Counted from the first letter of the stretch, positions 45,674-55,379 are shown. The stretch is 64,000 bases of DNA from Guyparkeria sp. WRN-7 (GCF_001641825.1 NZ_LRFH01000017.1:1-64000), one strand, 5' to 3'. Notes: generated by a model from the sequence alone, not told the origin. Made by a program: numbers and translations.

Positions 45674-46647
45674 GCGTGCGACTCCCTCGGCTGGTTGCTC
45701 GAGATCCAGTCGTCGGTGTTGGCGCCCGCTTCACGGTGGGCCTCGAGGATGCGGCGGAACGGTGCCGGGTCCTTGATGTAGGTCATCTCGGCGGCACGCG
45801 GGAAGTACTGGTCCTGCATACGCGAGACCCAGAAACGCAGGGCCGCGGCACGCAGCAGTCCCGGCCAGGCCGCCTGTTCGGCGGCGGTGAACGGACGTTC
45901 GGCGAGGTAGGCGGCGAGCAGGGCGTCACGCTCGGCCGGACGGGAGTGGCCGCTTTCGTCGACGCACCAGTCGTTGAGGGTGACGGCGAGATCGTAGGCG
46001 AAGGCGTCGGTGCAGGCGTAGTAGAGGTCGATGATGCCGGTGAGTTCGCCGTCCTCGAACAGGGCATTGTCGCGGAACAGGTCGGCGTGGATGGCCCCGC
46101 GTGGCAGCCCGTCACGGGACTGACCGCGCTGAAAGGCGAGTTCGTCGGCCAAGAGGGCGCGCTCGTCGTCTTTCGCTCGTTCGTCGAGTTGTACCGCGAC
46201 CTGTTCGGCCCAGGCCAGGTCGCGGTCCGGGGCCCGGTATTCGGGGAAGTCGGCCGAGACGCGGTGGAAACGCGCCAGCGTACGCCCGATCTCGGCACAG
46301 GCGGCCGGGTCCGGGTGGTCGAGCGAGCCGCCGGTGAGGCGCTGGACCAGTGCCGCCGGGCGGTCATTCAGCTCGGTCAGGTAGGCTCCGTCACGCGTGG
46401 GCACCGGATGGGCCGTCGGGATGTCGTGCTCGGCCAGATAGGCCATCAGGTCGAGGAAGAACGGCAACTCGTCGGCACCGTGGTTCTCGAACAGGGTCAG
46501 CACAAAGCGCCCGCCGGTGGTGGTGACGAAGTAGTTTGTGTTTTCGATGCCCGCGGCAATGCCCCGGTGCTCGATCAGCTCGCCGCAATCGAATTGTTGC
46601 AGAAAGGTTTGAAGCTGATCGGTATCGACCTTGGTAAAAACCGACAT
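45670..46647 (-). CDS. thrB: homoserine kinase (ThrB2, aminoglycoside-phosphotransferase fold)
   Basis: A 325-residue kinase phosphorylating homoserine in threonine synthesis. It is the APH-fold type used by pseudomonads, not the GHMP type of E. coli. It starts SVFTKVDTDQLQTFLQQF, has IENTNYFVTT and FVLTLFE, the catalytic HADLFRDNALF loop and a metal-binding IDLYYACTD. The gene heads the thrB-dctQ-dctM-dusB-fis run through ATGA and similar overlaps. No other threonine gene is next to it. Confidence 0.92.
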   Translation of the reverse strand: MSVFTKVDTDQLQTFLQQFDCGELIEHRGIAAGIENTNYFVTTTGGRFVLTLFENHGADELPFFLDLMAYLAEHDIPTAHPVPTRDGAYLTELNDRPAALVQRLTGGSLDHPDPAACAEIGRTLARFHRVSADFPEYRAPDRDLAWAEQVAVQLDERAKDDERALLADELAFQRGQSRDGLPRGAIHADLFRDNALFEDGELTGIIDLYYACTDAFAYDLAVTLNDWCVDESGHSRPAERDALLAAYLAERPFTAAEQAAWPGLLRAAALRFWVSRMQDQYFPRAAEMTYIKDPAPFRRILEAHREAGANTDDWISSNQPRESHA

Positions 46648-46689
46648 GACGGTCTCGTCTGCTGTGGAAAGTTTGCTTCGGGGCCCGGG

Positions 46690-47409
46690 TCAGAGATCGA
46701 GCAGCTTCTGCTGTTCTTCCTCGGTCGCCGTGACGCCGCGGTTGCGATAGAAATCGAAGATCGCGTCCACCGCCTCCTCGGCCGTGTCGCAGAGGGTGAA
46801 CAGGTCCATGTCCTCTTCGGCGATGGTCTTCTCGCCGAGCAGCTGCGCCCGGAACCAGTCGATCAGGCCCTGCCAGAAGTCCGAGCCCACCAGGATGATC
46901 GGGATGCGGCGCGACTTGCCGGTCTGCACCAGCGTGAGGATCTCGGCCAGCTCGTCGAGCGTGCCGAAACCGCCCGGCATGACCACGTAGGCCGATGCGT
47001 GCTTGACGAACATCACCTTGCGGGCGAAGAAGTGCTGGAAATGCAGCGACACGTCCTGGTAGGCGTTGTCCTTCTGCTCGTGGGGCAGGGCGATGTTCAG
47101 GCCGACGCTGGGCGCGCCGCCGGCCTGGGCACCCTTGTTGGCCGCCTCCATGATCCCCGGCCCACCGCCGGAGATGACCGAGAAACCGGCATTGGACAGC
47201 TTCTCGGCCACCTCGACGGTCAAGCCGTACCAGGGGTTGTCCTCGTTGTAGCGCGCCGAGCCGAAGATGCTGACCGCCGGCTCGATGCTTGCGAGGGTCT
47301 CGTAGCCGTGGACGAACTCGGCCATGATCTGGAAGACCTTCCACGATTCCTGGGAAAGTCGCTGCTGCTGATCCAGCCGGGTCGGGTGATTGGGTAGCTT
47401 TCTGCTCAT
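46690..47409 (-). CDS. LOG family protein (TIGR00730 type)
   Basis: A 239-residue Rossmann-fold protein. The nucleotide-binding motifs SGGGPGIMEAANKGAQ and PGGFGTLDELAEIL are the signature of the LONELY GUY family, whose members hydrolyse ribose-5-phosphate from nucleotide monophosphates such as AMP or cytokinin nucleotides. The start at 47409 begins the family homology; the open frame further upstream overlaps the polA leader on the other strand. It lies 42 bases upstream of thrB on the same strand and may belong to that operon. Confidence 0.88.
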   Translation of the reverse strand: MSRKLPNHPTRLDQQQRLSQESWKVFQIMAEFVHGYETLASIEPAVSIFGSARYNEDNPWYGLTVEVAEKLSNAGFSVISGGGPGIMEAANKGAQAGGAPSVGLNIALPHEQKDNAYQDVSLHFQHFFARKVMFVKHASAYVVMPGGFGTLDELAEILTLVQTGKSRRIPIILVGSDFWQGLIDWFRAQLLGEKTIAEEDMDLFTLCDTAEEAVDAIFDFYRNRGVTATEEEQQKLLDL

Positions 47410-47591
47410 GGACGGAGGCTGTTGGCGATCGGGTTCGAACCGGGTCGGGTCGGCCGACGACAGGCCGGCCTGTGGCATAGTATCGGCATCCAAGGACACC
47501 GCCTGCGCGAGTTCCGTCGATGCGCCGAAAGCCGCGTCCGGGCTCGCGGCCGGCCATCCCAACCCACGGTTTCAAAGGGGCAAATCCTACC

Positions 47592-50306
47592 ATGTCCGAT
47601 CGCAACGGACCCGTGATTCTCGTCGACGGCAGTTCCTTCCTGTTCCGCGCCTTCCACGCCCTGCCGCCGCTCAACGCGCCCGACGGTACGCCCACCGGCG
47701 CGATGCACGGCGTGATCAACATGCTGTTGAAGATGCGTCGCGAGGCCGATCCCAGCCACATGGCAGTGGTCTTCGACGCCCCGGGCAAGACCTTTCGTGA
47801 CGACATCTACCCCGAGTACAAGGCCCACCGGCCGCCGTTGCCGGACGATCTGCGGGTGCAGATCGAGCCGGTCCATGCCCTGGTGCGTGCCCTGGGTTTC
47901 CCGCTGCTGTGCGTCGAGGGAGTGGAGGCCGACGACGTGATCGGCACCCTGATGCACGAGGCGCGCGAGAACGACGAGGAGGTGATCGTCGCCACCGCGG
48001 ACAAGGATTTCGCCCAGCTGGTCGCCCCGAGCGTGACGCTGGTCAACACCATGAGCAACAAGACCACCGACGTCGCGGCGGTCGAGGAAAAGTACGGCAT
48101 CAGCCCGGCGCAGTTCATCGACTTCCTCGCGCTGGTGGGCGACAAGGTCGACAACATTCCTGGCGTGCCCGGCTGCGGGCCGAAGACGGCCACCAAGTGG
48201 ATCAACCAGTACGGCTCGCTCGACGAGATCATCGCCCATGCCGAGGAGATCAAGGGCAAGGTCGGGCAATCGCTGCGTGATTCGCTCGAATTCCTGCCCA
48301 CCAGTCGCGAACTGGTCACGATCCGCACCGATTGCGAACTGCCGGTCAAGCTCAATGATCTGGTGATCGAGGCCCCGGACGTGCAGACCGGATTGGCCAT
48401 GGCCGACCGTTACGGCCTGAATACCTTGCGGCGCTGGTTCGGCGAGCAGGGGCTTGCCGAGGGCGAATCACCTGCGGAAATCGCCGAGCGTCCCGAGGTC
48501 GACTACCGCACGGTGAGCGACATGGCGGCGCTGGACGAGTGGATCGAGAAGATCGAGGCGGCCCCGCGTGTCGCCTTCGATACCGAGACCAACTCGCTCG
48601 AGCCGATGCAGATGGCGGTCGTGGGCCTGTCGTTCGCTGTCGAGCCGCACGAGGCGATCTATGTGCCGCTGGCTCACGTCGATGCGCATGGCGAGCGGGT
48701 CGAGCCGCAACTGGACCGTGAGGCCGTGTTCGCCCGCCTCAAGCCGTGGCTCGAGGACGATCGCCCCACCAAGATCCTGCAGAACGCCAAGTTCGACATG
48801 CACGCACTGGCGAATCACGGCATTACGCTGCGCGGGCTGGTCGACGACAGCATGCTCGAGTCCTACGTGCTCGACCCGACCGCCTCGCGCCACGACATGG
48901 ACACGCTGGCCGCCCGCGAGCTGTCGCACCAGACCACCACCTTCGAGGAGATCGCCGGCAAGGGCGCCAAGCAGCTGACCTTCGACCAGATCGAACTCGA
49001 TGTCGCCTCGCCGTATGCCGCCGAGGATGCGGACATCACTCTGCAGCTGGCCGACCGGTTGCGGGCGAAGCTCGCCCAGGAGTCGTCCCTCATGTCGGTC
49101 TACGAGGAGATCGAGCGGCCGCTGGTATCGGTCCTGTTCTCGATGGAGCGCGCCGGTGTCGCAATCGACAGCGAGGAACTGGCGCGCCAGGGCGAGGCGA
49201 TAGGAGAGCGGATTACGGCAATCGAATCGCAAGCGCACGAGATCGTCGGCGAGGCGTTCAATCTCGGTTCGACCAAGCAGTTGAAGGCGATCCTGTTCGA
49301 GCGCATGGGTCTGCCGGTGAAGGTCAAGACGCCCAAGGGCGAACCGTCGACCAACGAGGAGGCGCTCTCGGCGCTGGTGGAGGATCACCCGCTCGCGCAA
49401 CTGATCCTCGACTACCGCGGCCTGACCAAACTCAAGAGCACCTACATCGACCGGCTGCCCGAGCGCATCGATCCGACCACCGGGCGTGTGCACAGCATGT
49501 TCCACCAGGCGGTCACTGCCACCGGCCGCTTGTCGTCATCGAACCCCAACCTGCAGAACATCCCGATACGGACCGAGGAGGGGCGGCGGATCCGCAAGGC
49601 GTTCGTCGCCTCGCCCGGTCACAAGCTGATCTCGGCGGACTACTCGCAGATCGAGTTGCGCATCATGGCGCACCTGTCCGGCGACGAGGGCCTGCTGACG
49701 GCCTTCGCACACGGCGAGGACATCCATCGGGCAACCGCCCGCGAGGTGTTCGCCGACGGGGGCGAGGTCAGCGACGAGCAGCGCCGCGCGGCCAAGGCGA
49801 TCAACTTTGGTCTGATCTACGGCATGTCCGCTTTCGGTCTGGCGCGCCAGATCGGCGTGGGGCGTACCGAGGCGCAGGACTACATCGATCGCTACTTTGC
49901 CCGTTATCCCGGCGTGGCCCGCTACATGGACGAGACGCGCAAGCGGGCCCACGAGCGCGGCTATGTCGAGACAGTCTTCGGTCGGCGTCTGTATCTGCCG
50001 GAGCTCAAGAGCCGCAACGGCCAGCGTCGACAGTATGCCGAGCGAACGGCGATCAACGCGCCCATGCAGGGCACGGCCGCGGACATCATCAAGCGGGCGA
50101 TGCTCGCGCTGCAGGAACAGGTGGTCGACGCTGGCAAGGCCCGTATGATCATCCAGGTGCATGACGAACTGATCTTCGAGGTGCCGGCCGAGGAGGCCGA
50201 AACGCTGGCTCGGGAGATCGAACGGACCATGATCGCGGCCGCCGACCTGCGGGTGGCGCTGGAAGTGGGCATCGGTATCGGCACGAGCTGGGACGAGGCG
50301 CACTAA
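47592..50306 (+). CDS. polA: DNA polymerase I
   Basis: A 904-residue three-domain polymerase. Residues 1 to about 290 form the 5' nuclease (VDGSSFLFRAFHALP, with acidic VEADDVIGTL and CGPKTATKW). About 315-490 is the 3'-5' proofreading exonuclease with an intact DxE (AFDTETNSLE), NAKFDMHAL and YAAEDADITL. The rest is the polymerase with RLSSSNPNLQNIPIR, ADYSQIELRIMAHLS, KAINFGLIYGMSAFGLAR and VHDELIFEV. It fills gaps in Okazaki-fragment processing and repair. The ATG at 47592 precedes the conserved start; the longer open frame is unsupported. Confidence 0.97.
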   Translation: MSDRNGPVILVDGSSFLFRAFHALPPLNAPDGTPTGAMHGVINMLLKMRREADPSHMAVVFDAPGKTFRDDIYPEYKAHRPPLPDDLRVQIEPVHALVRALGFPLLCVEGVEADDVIGTLMHEARENDEEVIVATADKDFAQLVAPSVTLVNTMSNKTTDVAAVEEKYGISPAQFIDFLALVGDKVDNIPGVPGCGPKTATKWINQYGSLDEIIAHAEEIKGKVGQSLRDSLEFLPTSRELVTIRTDCELPVKLNDLVIEAPDVQTGLAMADRYGLNTLRRWFGEQGLAEGESPAEIAERPEVDYRTVSDMAALDEWIEKIEAAPRVAFDTETNSLEPMQMAVVGLSFAVEPHEAIYVPLAHVDAHGERVEPQLDREAVFARLKPWLEDDRPTKILQNAKFDMHALANHGITLRGLVDDSMLESYVLDPTASRHDMDTLAARELSHQTTTFEEIAGKGAKQLTFDQIELDVASPYAAEDADITLQLADRLRAKLAQESSLMSVYEEIERPLVSVLFSMERAGVAIDSEELARQGEAIGERITAIESQAHEIVGEAFNLGSTKQLKAILFERMGLPVKVKTPKGEPSTNEEALSALVEDHPLAQLILDYRGLTKLKSTYIDRLPERIDPTTGRVHSMFHQAVTATGRLSSSNPNLQNIPIRTEEGRRIRKAFVASPGHKLISADYSQIELRIMAHLSGDEGLLTAFAHGEDIHRATAREVFADGGEVSDEQRRAAKAINFGLIYGMSAFGLARQIGVGRTEAQDYIDRYFARYPGVARYMDETRKRAHERGYVETVFGRRLYLPELKSRNGQRRQYAERTAINAPMQGTAADIIKRAMLALQEQVVDAGKARMIIQVHDELIFEVPAEEAETLAREIERTMIAAADLRVALEVGIGIGTSWDEAH

Positions 50307-50330
50307 GAACGGTTCGCCCAAGCGTTGCCC

Positions 50331-50373
50331 AAAAAGAAAAGCCCGCCTGGATGCCGTCCGGGCGGGCTTTCTT
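50331..50373. terminator. bidirectional terminator between polA and the GGDEF-EAL gene
   Basis: GCCCGCC-(13)-GGCGGGC with AAAAAGAAAA on the left and TTTCTT on the right, suitable for both converging genes. Confidence 0.85.
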
Positions 50374-50414
50374 CGTCAAGGGGGCGGCTGGCCCGGGAGA
50401 GGGCGGCGGGTCGC

Positions 50415-52991
50415 CTATTCGGTTTTTCGGCTCGGCTGGACCTCCGGTACCGGGTAGTGAGGTGCCTTGCCGTGCATGAATTCGCCGTCCCAGTAGTCCT
50501 CGTCGAAGGGTCGGGAGAAGACGAAGCCCTGGATCTGCAGGCGGCTGCCGAACTTGCGCAGCTCGACCAGTTGCTGCGGTGTCTCCACGCCCTCGATCAC
50601 CACCTCGAACTCGAGCTTCTCGGCCATGGCGAGGATGGAGCCCAGGAGCTTGCGGGCGTCCTCGCTGCGTACGATCTCGTCGACGAACTGCTTGTCGACC
50701 TTGAGCTTGGAGATCGGCAGGTTGTTGAGGTAGGCGAGTGAGGAGTGTCCCGTCCCGAAGTCGTCGATTGCGATCGAGAAGCCCTGCATGGCCAGCGAGT
50801 GCAGCTGTTCGGCCAGCAGGGTCGGGTCCGAGCCGAAGTCACTCTCGGTGATTTCGAGAACGACCGAGGAGGTCGGCAGGTTGGCCTTGCGGGCGATTTC
50901 GACCAGGCGCTCGCCGATCCGGTCGAGCAGCAACAGCTGCGGCGGCATGTTGATCGAGATGCTGAATTCCTGGCCTGCCTGGCGCTGCCAGTCGGCGATA
51001 CGGCGGCAAGCGTTGTTCAGGGCCCACTCGGTGAACTCGCCGATGAGGTTGTGTTCCTCGGCCAGCGGGATGAATTCGGCCGGCGAGATCCAGTCACCAC
51101 GATAGCGCCAGCGCATCAGGGCCTCGAAGCCCAGCAGGGCACCGCTGGCCAGGGATACCTGCGGCTGGTAGTGCACGCGCATCTCGCGGTTGCCCAGTGC
51201 CTTGCCCAGCGCCTGGGTGAGTTCGAAGCGGCGCTCCGCGGCCTGGGTATGCCCCTCGGCGTGACCGACGATGCGATTGCCACCTTCGCTCTTGGCCTGC
51301 GAGAGCCCGTTGTCGGTGATCCGCAGCAATTCCTCGGCCGTCTTGCCTTCGGCCGGGTAGTGGGCGGAGGACACGCTGGCGCGGATGTCGAGACGGTAGC
51401 CGGCCAGCTCGACCCGTTTGGTGACGTGGTTGTGGGCCGCCTCCATGGCGACATCCACCCGCTCCTCGAGCGTGGCGGAGTCGTCGGCGAATACCAGGAA
51501 GGCGAACTCGTCGCCGTCGATGCGCGCCAGCTGCGAGCGCGGTTCGGTGATCTCGGCCAGTCGGTCGCCCATCACCCGCAGGATGCGGTCGCCGAAGCGC
51601 CGCCCCAGTGCTTCGTTGAAGGCCGTGAAGCCATCCAGGCCGATGGAGACCAGGGCGAACGGCTGGTCGGGTTCGGTGCGGATCAGCATGTCGACCTGCT
51701 GGACGAAATAGCCCCGGTTGAGCCGGTCGGTGACTCGATCGAGCCGGGCCAGGGCGAGGATCTCGCGCTCACGGGCGCGGATTTCGGTGTGATCGTTGAT
51801 CACCACGATGACGTGGCCGCGACCTTCGCGCGGTTCACCGACAAGGCGGATCGATACCAGGGCAATCAGGGGCTTGTCGTCGTCATCTCGCGTGAACTCG
51901 ATCTCGCTGCGCCATTCGCCCTTTTCCAGGACATGCTTCCAGATCGGCGCGATCACCTTGCCGGGCTGGTGCAGCAGGATCTCCAGCAGCGGTCGCTCGG
52001 AGAGCTGCTGGGTGGTCATGGCGAGCAGCTTCTCGGCCGCGGGATTCGAGCGGGTGACGTAGCCGTGGATGTCGGTAACCAGAACGGCCTCCTGGACCTC
52101 GTCGAAGACCGACGCGGTCAGCGCCAGGGAGCCCTCGGCACGGCGACGGCTGAGGGCTTCCTTGTCGTGCTTCTTGAGCATCGCCTGGAGCTGTTCGCGC
52201 GAATTCGACAGGCTGACCAGTGAGCTGCGGAACTGCTGCACGGCGCGCGCGATGCGACCCAGCTGGTCGCGACGCTTCTGCTGCGAGCCGGCGGAGGCCT
52301 GCTTGCCGGCGACGATCCGCTCGGTGATATCGGCCAGCTGGCGGATCTGGCGGTTGGTCAGCCAGAGGACCACCATCAACAGCAAGGCCTGCAGCCCGAC
52401 GAACGCTATCAGTACCAGTTGATAGTTGCCGGTGACTGCGGCATTGGCGCCACGAATCGCCCGCATGGTGGTTTCCAGCTCCTGGTTTGCCGCCTCGATC
52501 AGTTCACCGAAACCCGCGCTCATGATGCGGGCGCGCTGATCGGCAAGCCGTGCCTGGATGCGCGCCACCTCGGCACGATCCGCGGAGGGAACGTTCTGAC
52601 TGGCCTCGACCAGTGCGTCGGCCTGGGACTCGATCGCGTCGGCCAGGCGATTCACCGCGCCGGGGTGATTGTCCCGAAGTGGTGCCAGCGAGACGCTGCC
52701 GCGAACGGTCGTAGCGATCTGGTTGAGCTCGCTGCGCAGTTCGGTGACATCGTGCCGGCCGCCCGGCTGGAAGCCGGCGACGGTTCGTTCGACCTTGGCG
52801 GCGACACTGGCGTAGTCAGCGCGGATCTGCTCGATCGACTTCTGGGTGTCGACGAAGCCGCGGCTCGCTTCGGCAAAGGTCTCGACGTTCGACTGGGCAA
52901 GATTGCCGAGATAGAACACCAGCCCGGCACTCAGGGCCAGCTGCAGGAAGATGAAAAGCAGAAACTGTAGCGGCAGGGGGAGCAGTCGCAT
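50415..52991 (-). CDS. membrane PAS-GGDEF(degenerate)-EAL protein
   Basis: An 858-residue c-di-GMP protein. TM1 lies at about 7-28, a helical periplasmic domain at 29-195, TM2 about 197-215 (LVLIAFVGLQALLLMVVLW), HAMP, PAS (about 295-415), GGDEF-like (about 420-590) and EAL (about 600-845). The GGDEF signature is altered to DGDEF (ARIDGDEFAFLV) and other cyclase residues look divergent, so cyclase activity is doubtful. The EAL domain is intact (GFEALMRWR, TESDFGS, IDDFGTGHSSL), so c-di-GMP breakdown is likely. It converges on polA and is separated from the HIT gene by about 80 bases. Confidence 0.9.
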   Translation of the reverse strand: MRLLPLPLQFLLFIFLQLALSAGLVFYLGNLAQSNVETFAEASRGFVDTQKSIEQIRADYASVAAKVERTVAGFQPGGRHDVTELRSELNQIATTVRGSVSLAPLRDNHPGAVNRLADAIESQADALVEASQNVPSADRAEVARIQARLADQRARIMSAGFGELIEAANQELETTMRAIRGANAAVTGNYQLVLIAFVGLQALLLMVVLWLTNRQIRQLADITERIVAGKQASAGSQQKRRDQLGRIARAVQQFRSSLVSLSNSREQLQAMLKKHDKEALSRRRAEGSLALTASVFDEVQEAVLVTDIHGYVTRSNPAAEKLLAMTTQQLSERPLLEILLHQPGKVIAPIWKHVLEKGEWRSEIEFTRDDDDKPLIALVSIRLVGEPREGRGHVIVVINDHTEIRAREREILALARLDRVTDRLNRGYFVQQVDMLIRTEPDQPFALVSIGLDGFTAFNEALGRRFGDRILRVMGDRLAEITEPRSQLARIDGDEFAFLVFADDSATLEERVDVAMEAAHNHVTKRVELAGYRLDIRASVSSAHYPAEGKTAEELLRITDNGLSQAKSEGGNRIVGHAEGHTQAAERRFELTQALGKALGNREMRVHYQPQVSLASGALLGFEALMRWRYRGDWISPAEFIPLAEEHNLIGEFTEWALNNACRRIADWQRQAGQEFSISINMPPQLLLLDRIGERLVEIARKANLPTSSVVLEITESDFGSDPTLLAEQLHSLAMQGFSIAIDDFGTGHSSLAYLNNLPISKLKVDKQFVDEIVRSEDARKLLGSILAMAEKLEFEVVIEGVETPQQLVELRKFGSRLQIQGFVFSRPFDEDYWDGEFMHGKAPHYPVPEVQPSRKTE

Positions 52992-53069
52992 GCGGGTCGT
53001 CCTGGTTCCGTGGTCTATCGCAATCCGTTGTACCGGTCCGGGTGCGGACCGACGAGCACCAGCGTTCGA

Positions 53070-53531
53070 CTATGCGGTGCGCTCAAAGTTTCGCGCAAGG
53101 CGTGCGGCGAGTCCAGCCGCTATCGGCTGGATCCGCCCGAGCAGATCGAGCGGCTGGAGCGGTTCCCGCTCGCCCGCGCCCCAGACCACGCCCGGCCAGG
53201 CCGCATCGTCGCGGAAACGTGCCACACAGTGTACGTGAAGCTGTGGCACGAGGTTGCCGATGGCGCCGACATTGATGCGTTCCGGCTGGTAGAGCGCCTC
53301 GAGTGTGCGGCTGGCCGCGTCCAGGGCGGCGAGGGTGTGCTCGCGCCAGGACGGCGGCAACTCGTGCAGTTGCTCGGCATGTTCGAGCATGGGGACGATC
53401 AGCAGCCAGACAAAACGGCGGTCGTTGATCAGGCGAAATTGTAGGCCGTTGTGGGCGATGACCGGGAAACTGTCGGCCTTCAGGCGCGGATGCAGTTCCC
53501 AGCCCGGATCGGGGACGAGAGGCGTGCTCAC
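53070..53531 (-). CDS. HIT-domain protein
   Basis: A 153-residue protein of the proteobacterial HIT group, probably a nucleotide hydrolase or transferase. Features are LINDRRFVWLLIVPM, NVGAIGNLVPQLHVHCVARFR and DAAWPGVVWG. The histidine triad reads His-Val-His-Cys, with Cys where relatives usually have a third His, so activity may be altered. Its start overlaps the motB-like stop (ATGA-type), so it should be translated with the stator genes. Confidence 0.83.
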   Translation of the reverse strand: MSTPLVPDPGWELHPRLKADSFPVIAHNGLQFRLINDRRFVWLLIVPMLEHAEQLHELPPSWREHTLAALDAASRTLEALYQPERINVGAIGNLVPQLHVHCVARFRDDAAWPGVVWGAGEREPLQPLDLLGRIQPIAAGLAARLARNFERTA

Positions 53532-54457
53532 GGTGCGTTCTCCTTGCTCGCGGGCAGTTCGAGGACCAGATCGACCCGACGGTTCTCGGCTCGGCCGGCG
53601 GCGCTATCGTTGCTCGCGATCGGCTGGGTATCGGCCAGGCCGACGGCGTGCAGTCGCTGCGGGCGGATGCCTGCGTCGATCAGTTGCCGGACGACCGCAG
53701 CCGCTCGTGCGGCGGAGAGCTCCCAGTTGGAGGGGTAGCGCCAGGTATCGATCGGTCGGTTGTCCGTATGCCCCTCGACCGTGATGCGGTAGTCACTGCC
53801 GACCAGCCGGCGGGCGAGCCCGCCCAGCAGTGATTCCCCGGCACCGGAGAGGCTTGCCTCGCCGGTAGGGAAAAGGATGTTGTCCTTGACGCGCAGCTGT
53901 ACCCGGTCGGCGATGGTCGAGACCTCGACGCTTTCCCCCATGTCCGCGAAACGACCGGCCAGTCTCTGCGCGCGGTCGCCGTCGTTGGAGCCGCCCATGT
54001 CTTCGCCAGTGGCGCGCGCGGCGTCCTCGTTCGATTCTCCCAGCATCCGGTCGGTCCGGTCGCCAATCAGGGCAGTGCCGCTGGCGGTACGGGCGTCGGG
54101 ATAGGGTCGGTTGCCACCGGTCACGGCATTCGGCGGGTCCATCTGTCCACTGGAGTCGCTGGCCGCCGGCCGATCGGTATTGGCGGGATGGTCGACCTGG
54201 GCCCCGCTGCCCGGGGCGATCGGGTTCTCGGCCTTCTGCTGGTAGGCATAGGCGGCCAGCAACACGAACAGTGTCAGGAGCAGGGTCATCAGATCGACCA
54301 TGGTCAACAACCAGTAGGACTGGTCGTCTTCGACCTGGCGGACGTCCGGCTCCCAGCCTTCGCTCCAGGGGCGGCCCGATTCGCGCGCTGCCGCGGCTAC
54401 GCGAGCCTCCTGAAGCTCGATGTCATGCGGGCTCGGATCGGCGTTGACCGTGGTCAT
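53528..54457 (-). CDS. motB: flagellar stator protein MotB (OmpA-like C-terminus)
   Basis: A 309-residue stator subunit. A single transmembrane helix with the proton- or ion-carrying Asp is at about residues 50-68 (LLTMVDLMTLLLTLFVLLA). The periplasmic part has a linker and an OmpA-like peptidoglycan-binding domain (VEGHTDNRPIDTWRYPSNWELSAARA-like, and GLADTQP, with the conserved NRRVDLVL). The linker is long, Gly/Asp/Asn-rich. It overlaps motA upstream by four bases and the HIT gene downstream. No other flagellar gene is in the window. Confidence 0.88.
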   Translation of the reverse strand: MTTVNADPSPHDIELQEARVAAAARESGRPWSEGWEPDVRQVEDDQSYWLLTMVDLMTLLLTLFVLLAAYAYQQKAENPIAPGSGAQVDHPANTDRPAASDSSGQMDPPNAVTGGNRPYPDARTASGTALIGDRTDRMLGESNEDAARATGEDMGGSNDGDRAQRLAGRFADMGESVEVSTIADRVQLRVKDNILFPTGEASLSGAGESLLGGLARRLVGSDYRITVEGHTDNRPIDTWRYPSNWELSAARAAAVVRQLIDAGIRPQRLHAVGLADTQPIASNDSAAGRAENRRVDLVLELPASKENAP

Positions 54458-55293
54458 TCGCTGGCCCGCCTGGGTCGATGTCGTGGCGAGGCCGGCCGCG
54501 AGTTGCGCTCGTGACGGCGATCGCCGTCACGCAATTCGTCTTCGCTCTGGGCGAGGAACGAGCTCAAGGTCTCGCGGATGAAGGCGGGCGAGCGCTCTTC
54601 CTGCATCAGGAGCACGCCCTCGACCATCATGTTCATCAGCATCACGCGTTGCTCGGTACGCCGCTCGAGCTTGAGGGCGATCGGCTTGAAGAACATGTTC
54701 GACAGCAGGATGCCGTAGAGCGTCGTGATCAGTGCCAGAGCCATGTTGGTGCCGATGGCGCCGAACTGGTCGGCATCCATCGCGCTCAACATGTTGATCA
54801 GGCCGAGCAGGGTGCCCAGCATGCCGAACGCCGGGGCGAAGGTCGCCATGGTGCGGAAGATCTGCGCCTCGGCGCGTTCGCGGGCCCGCATGCGGGAGAT
54901 GCGCCACTGCATCAGGGTGATCAGATCCTCGCTGGAGGCCCCGTCGAGCACCATCTGCATGCCGGAGCGGAGAAAGGGGTTCTTGATCCGGTTGAGCTTT
55001 TCGTCGGCGCGATTGATCTGGCCCTGAAACTTGAGCTTGGCGACCTCGACCAGCTCGTTGATGTCACGCTCGGCGTACAGGCGTTCGTTCTTCAGCACGA
55101 TGCCGAAGACGCGGAAGACCCGCAGCAACTCGTGCAGGGGGTAACTCACCAGGGTGGCCGCGACCGTGCCGCCGACCACGAGCAGAAGGCCCGGCAGATT
55201 GAGAAAGTTCGCCGGGTCTTCCGCCGACAGGCCGATGGCACCGACGACGATGGCCAGGCCGATGAACATGCCGAGTAGCGTACTGGGATTCAC
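54454..55293 (-). CDS. motA: flagellar stator protein MotA/PomA
   Basis: A 279-residue inner-membrane stator subunit that forms the ion channel with MotB. It has TM segments near LLGMFIGLAIVVGAIGL, FLNLPGLLLVVGGTVAATLV, FGMLGTLLGLINMLSAM and ALALITTLYGILLSN, and the charged cytoplasmic loop with RMRARERAEAQ. The start is GTG at 55293. Its end overlaps motB by four bases (ATGA). A sigma-28-like promoter sits about 90-110 bases upstream. Confidence 0.88.
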   Translation of the reverse strand: MNPSTLLGMFIGLAIVVGAIGLSAEDPANFLNLPGLLLVVGGTVAATLVSYPLHELLRVFRVFGIVLKNERLYAERDINELVEVAKLKFQGQINRADEKLNRIKNPFLRSGMQMVLDGASSEDLITLMQWRISRMRARERAEAQIFRTMATFAPAFGMLGTLLGLINMLSAMDADQFGAIGTNMALALITTLYGILLSNMFFKPIALKLERRTEQRVMLMNMMVEGVLLMQEERSPAFIRETLSSFLAQSEDELRDGDRRHERNSRPASPRHRPRRASE

Positions 55294-55379
55294 GGGTCAG
55301 AAGTCCTCGGGATCAGAAGGCTCGCAATGGAAACGATAGCATTAGCAGCCTGGGGCGGAATGGCGTTGCTTAGCCATTA

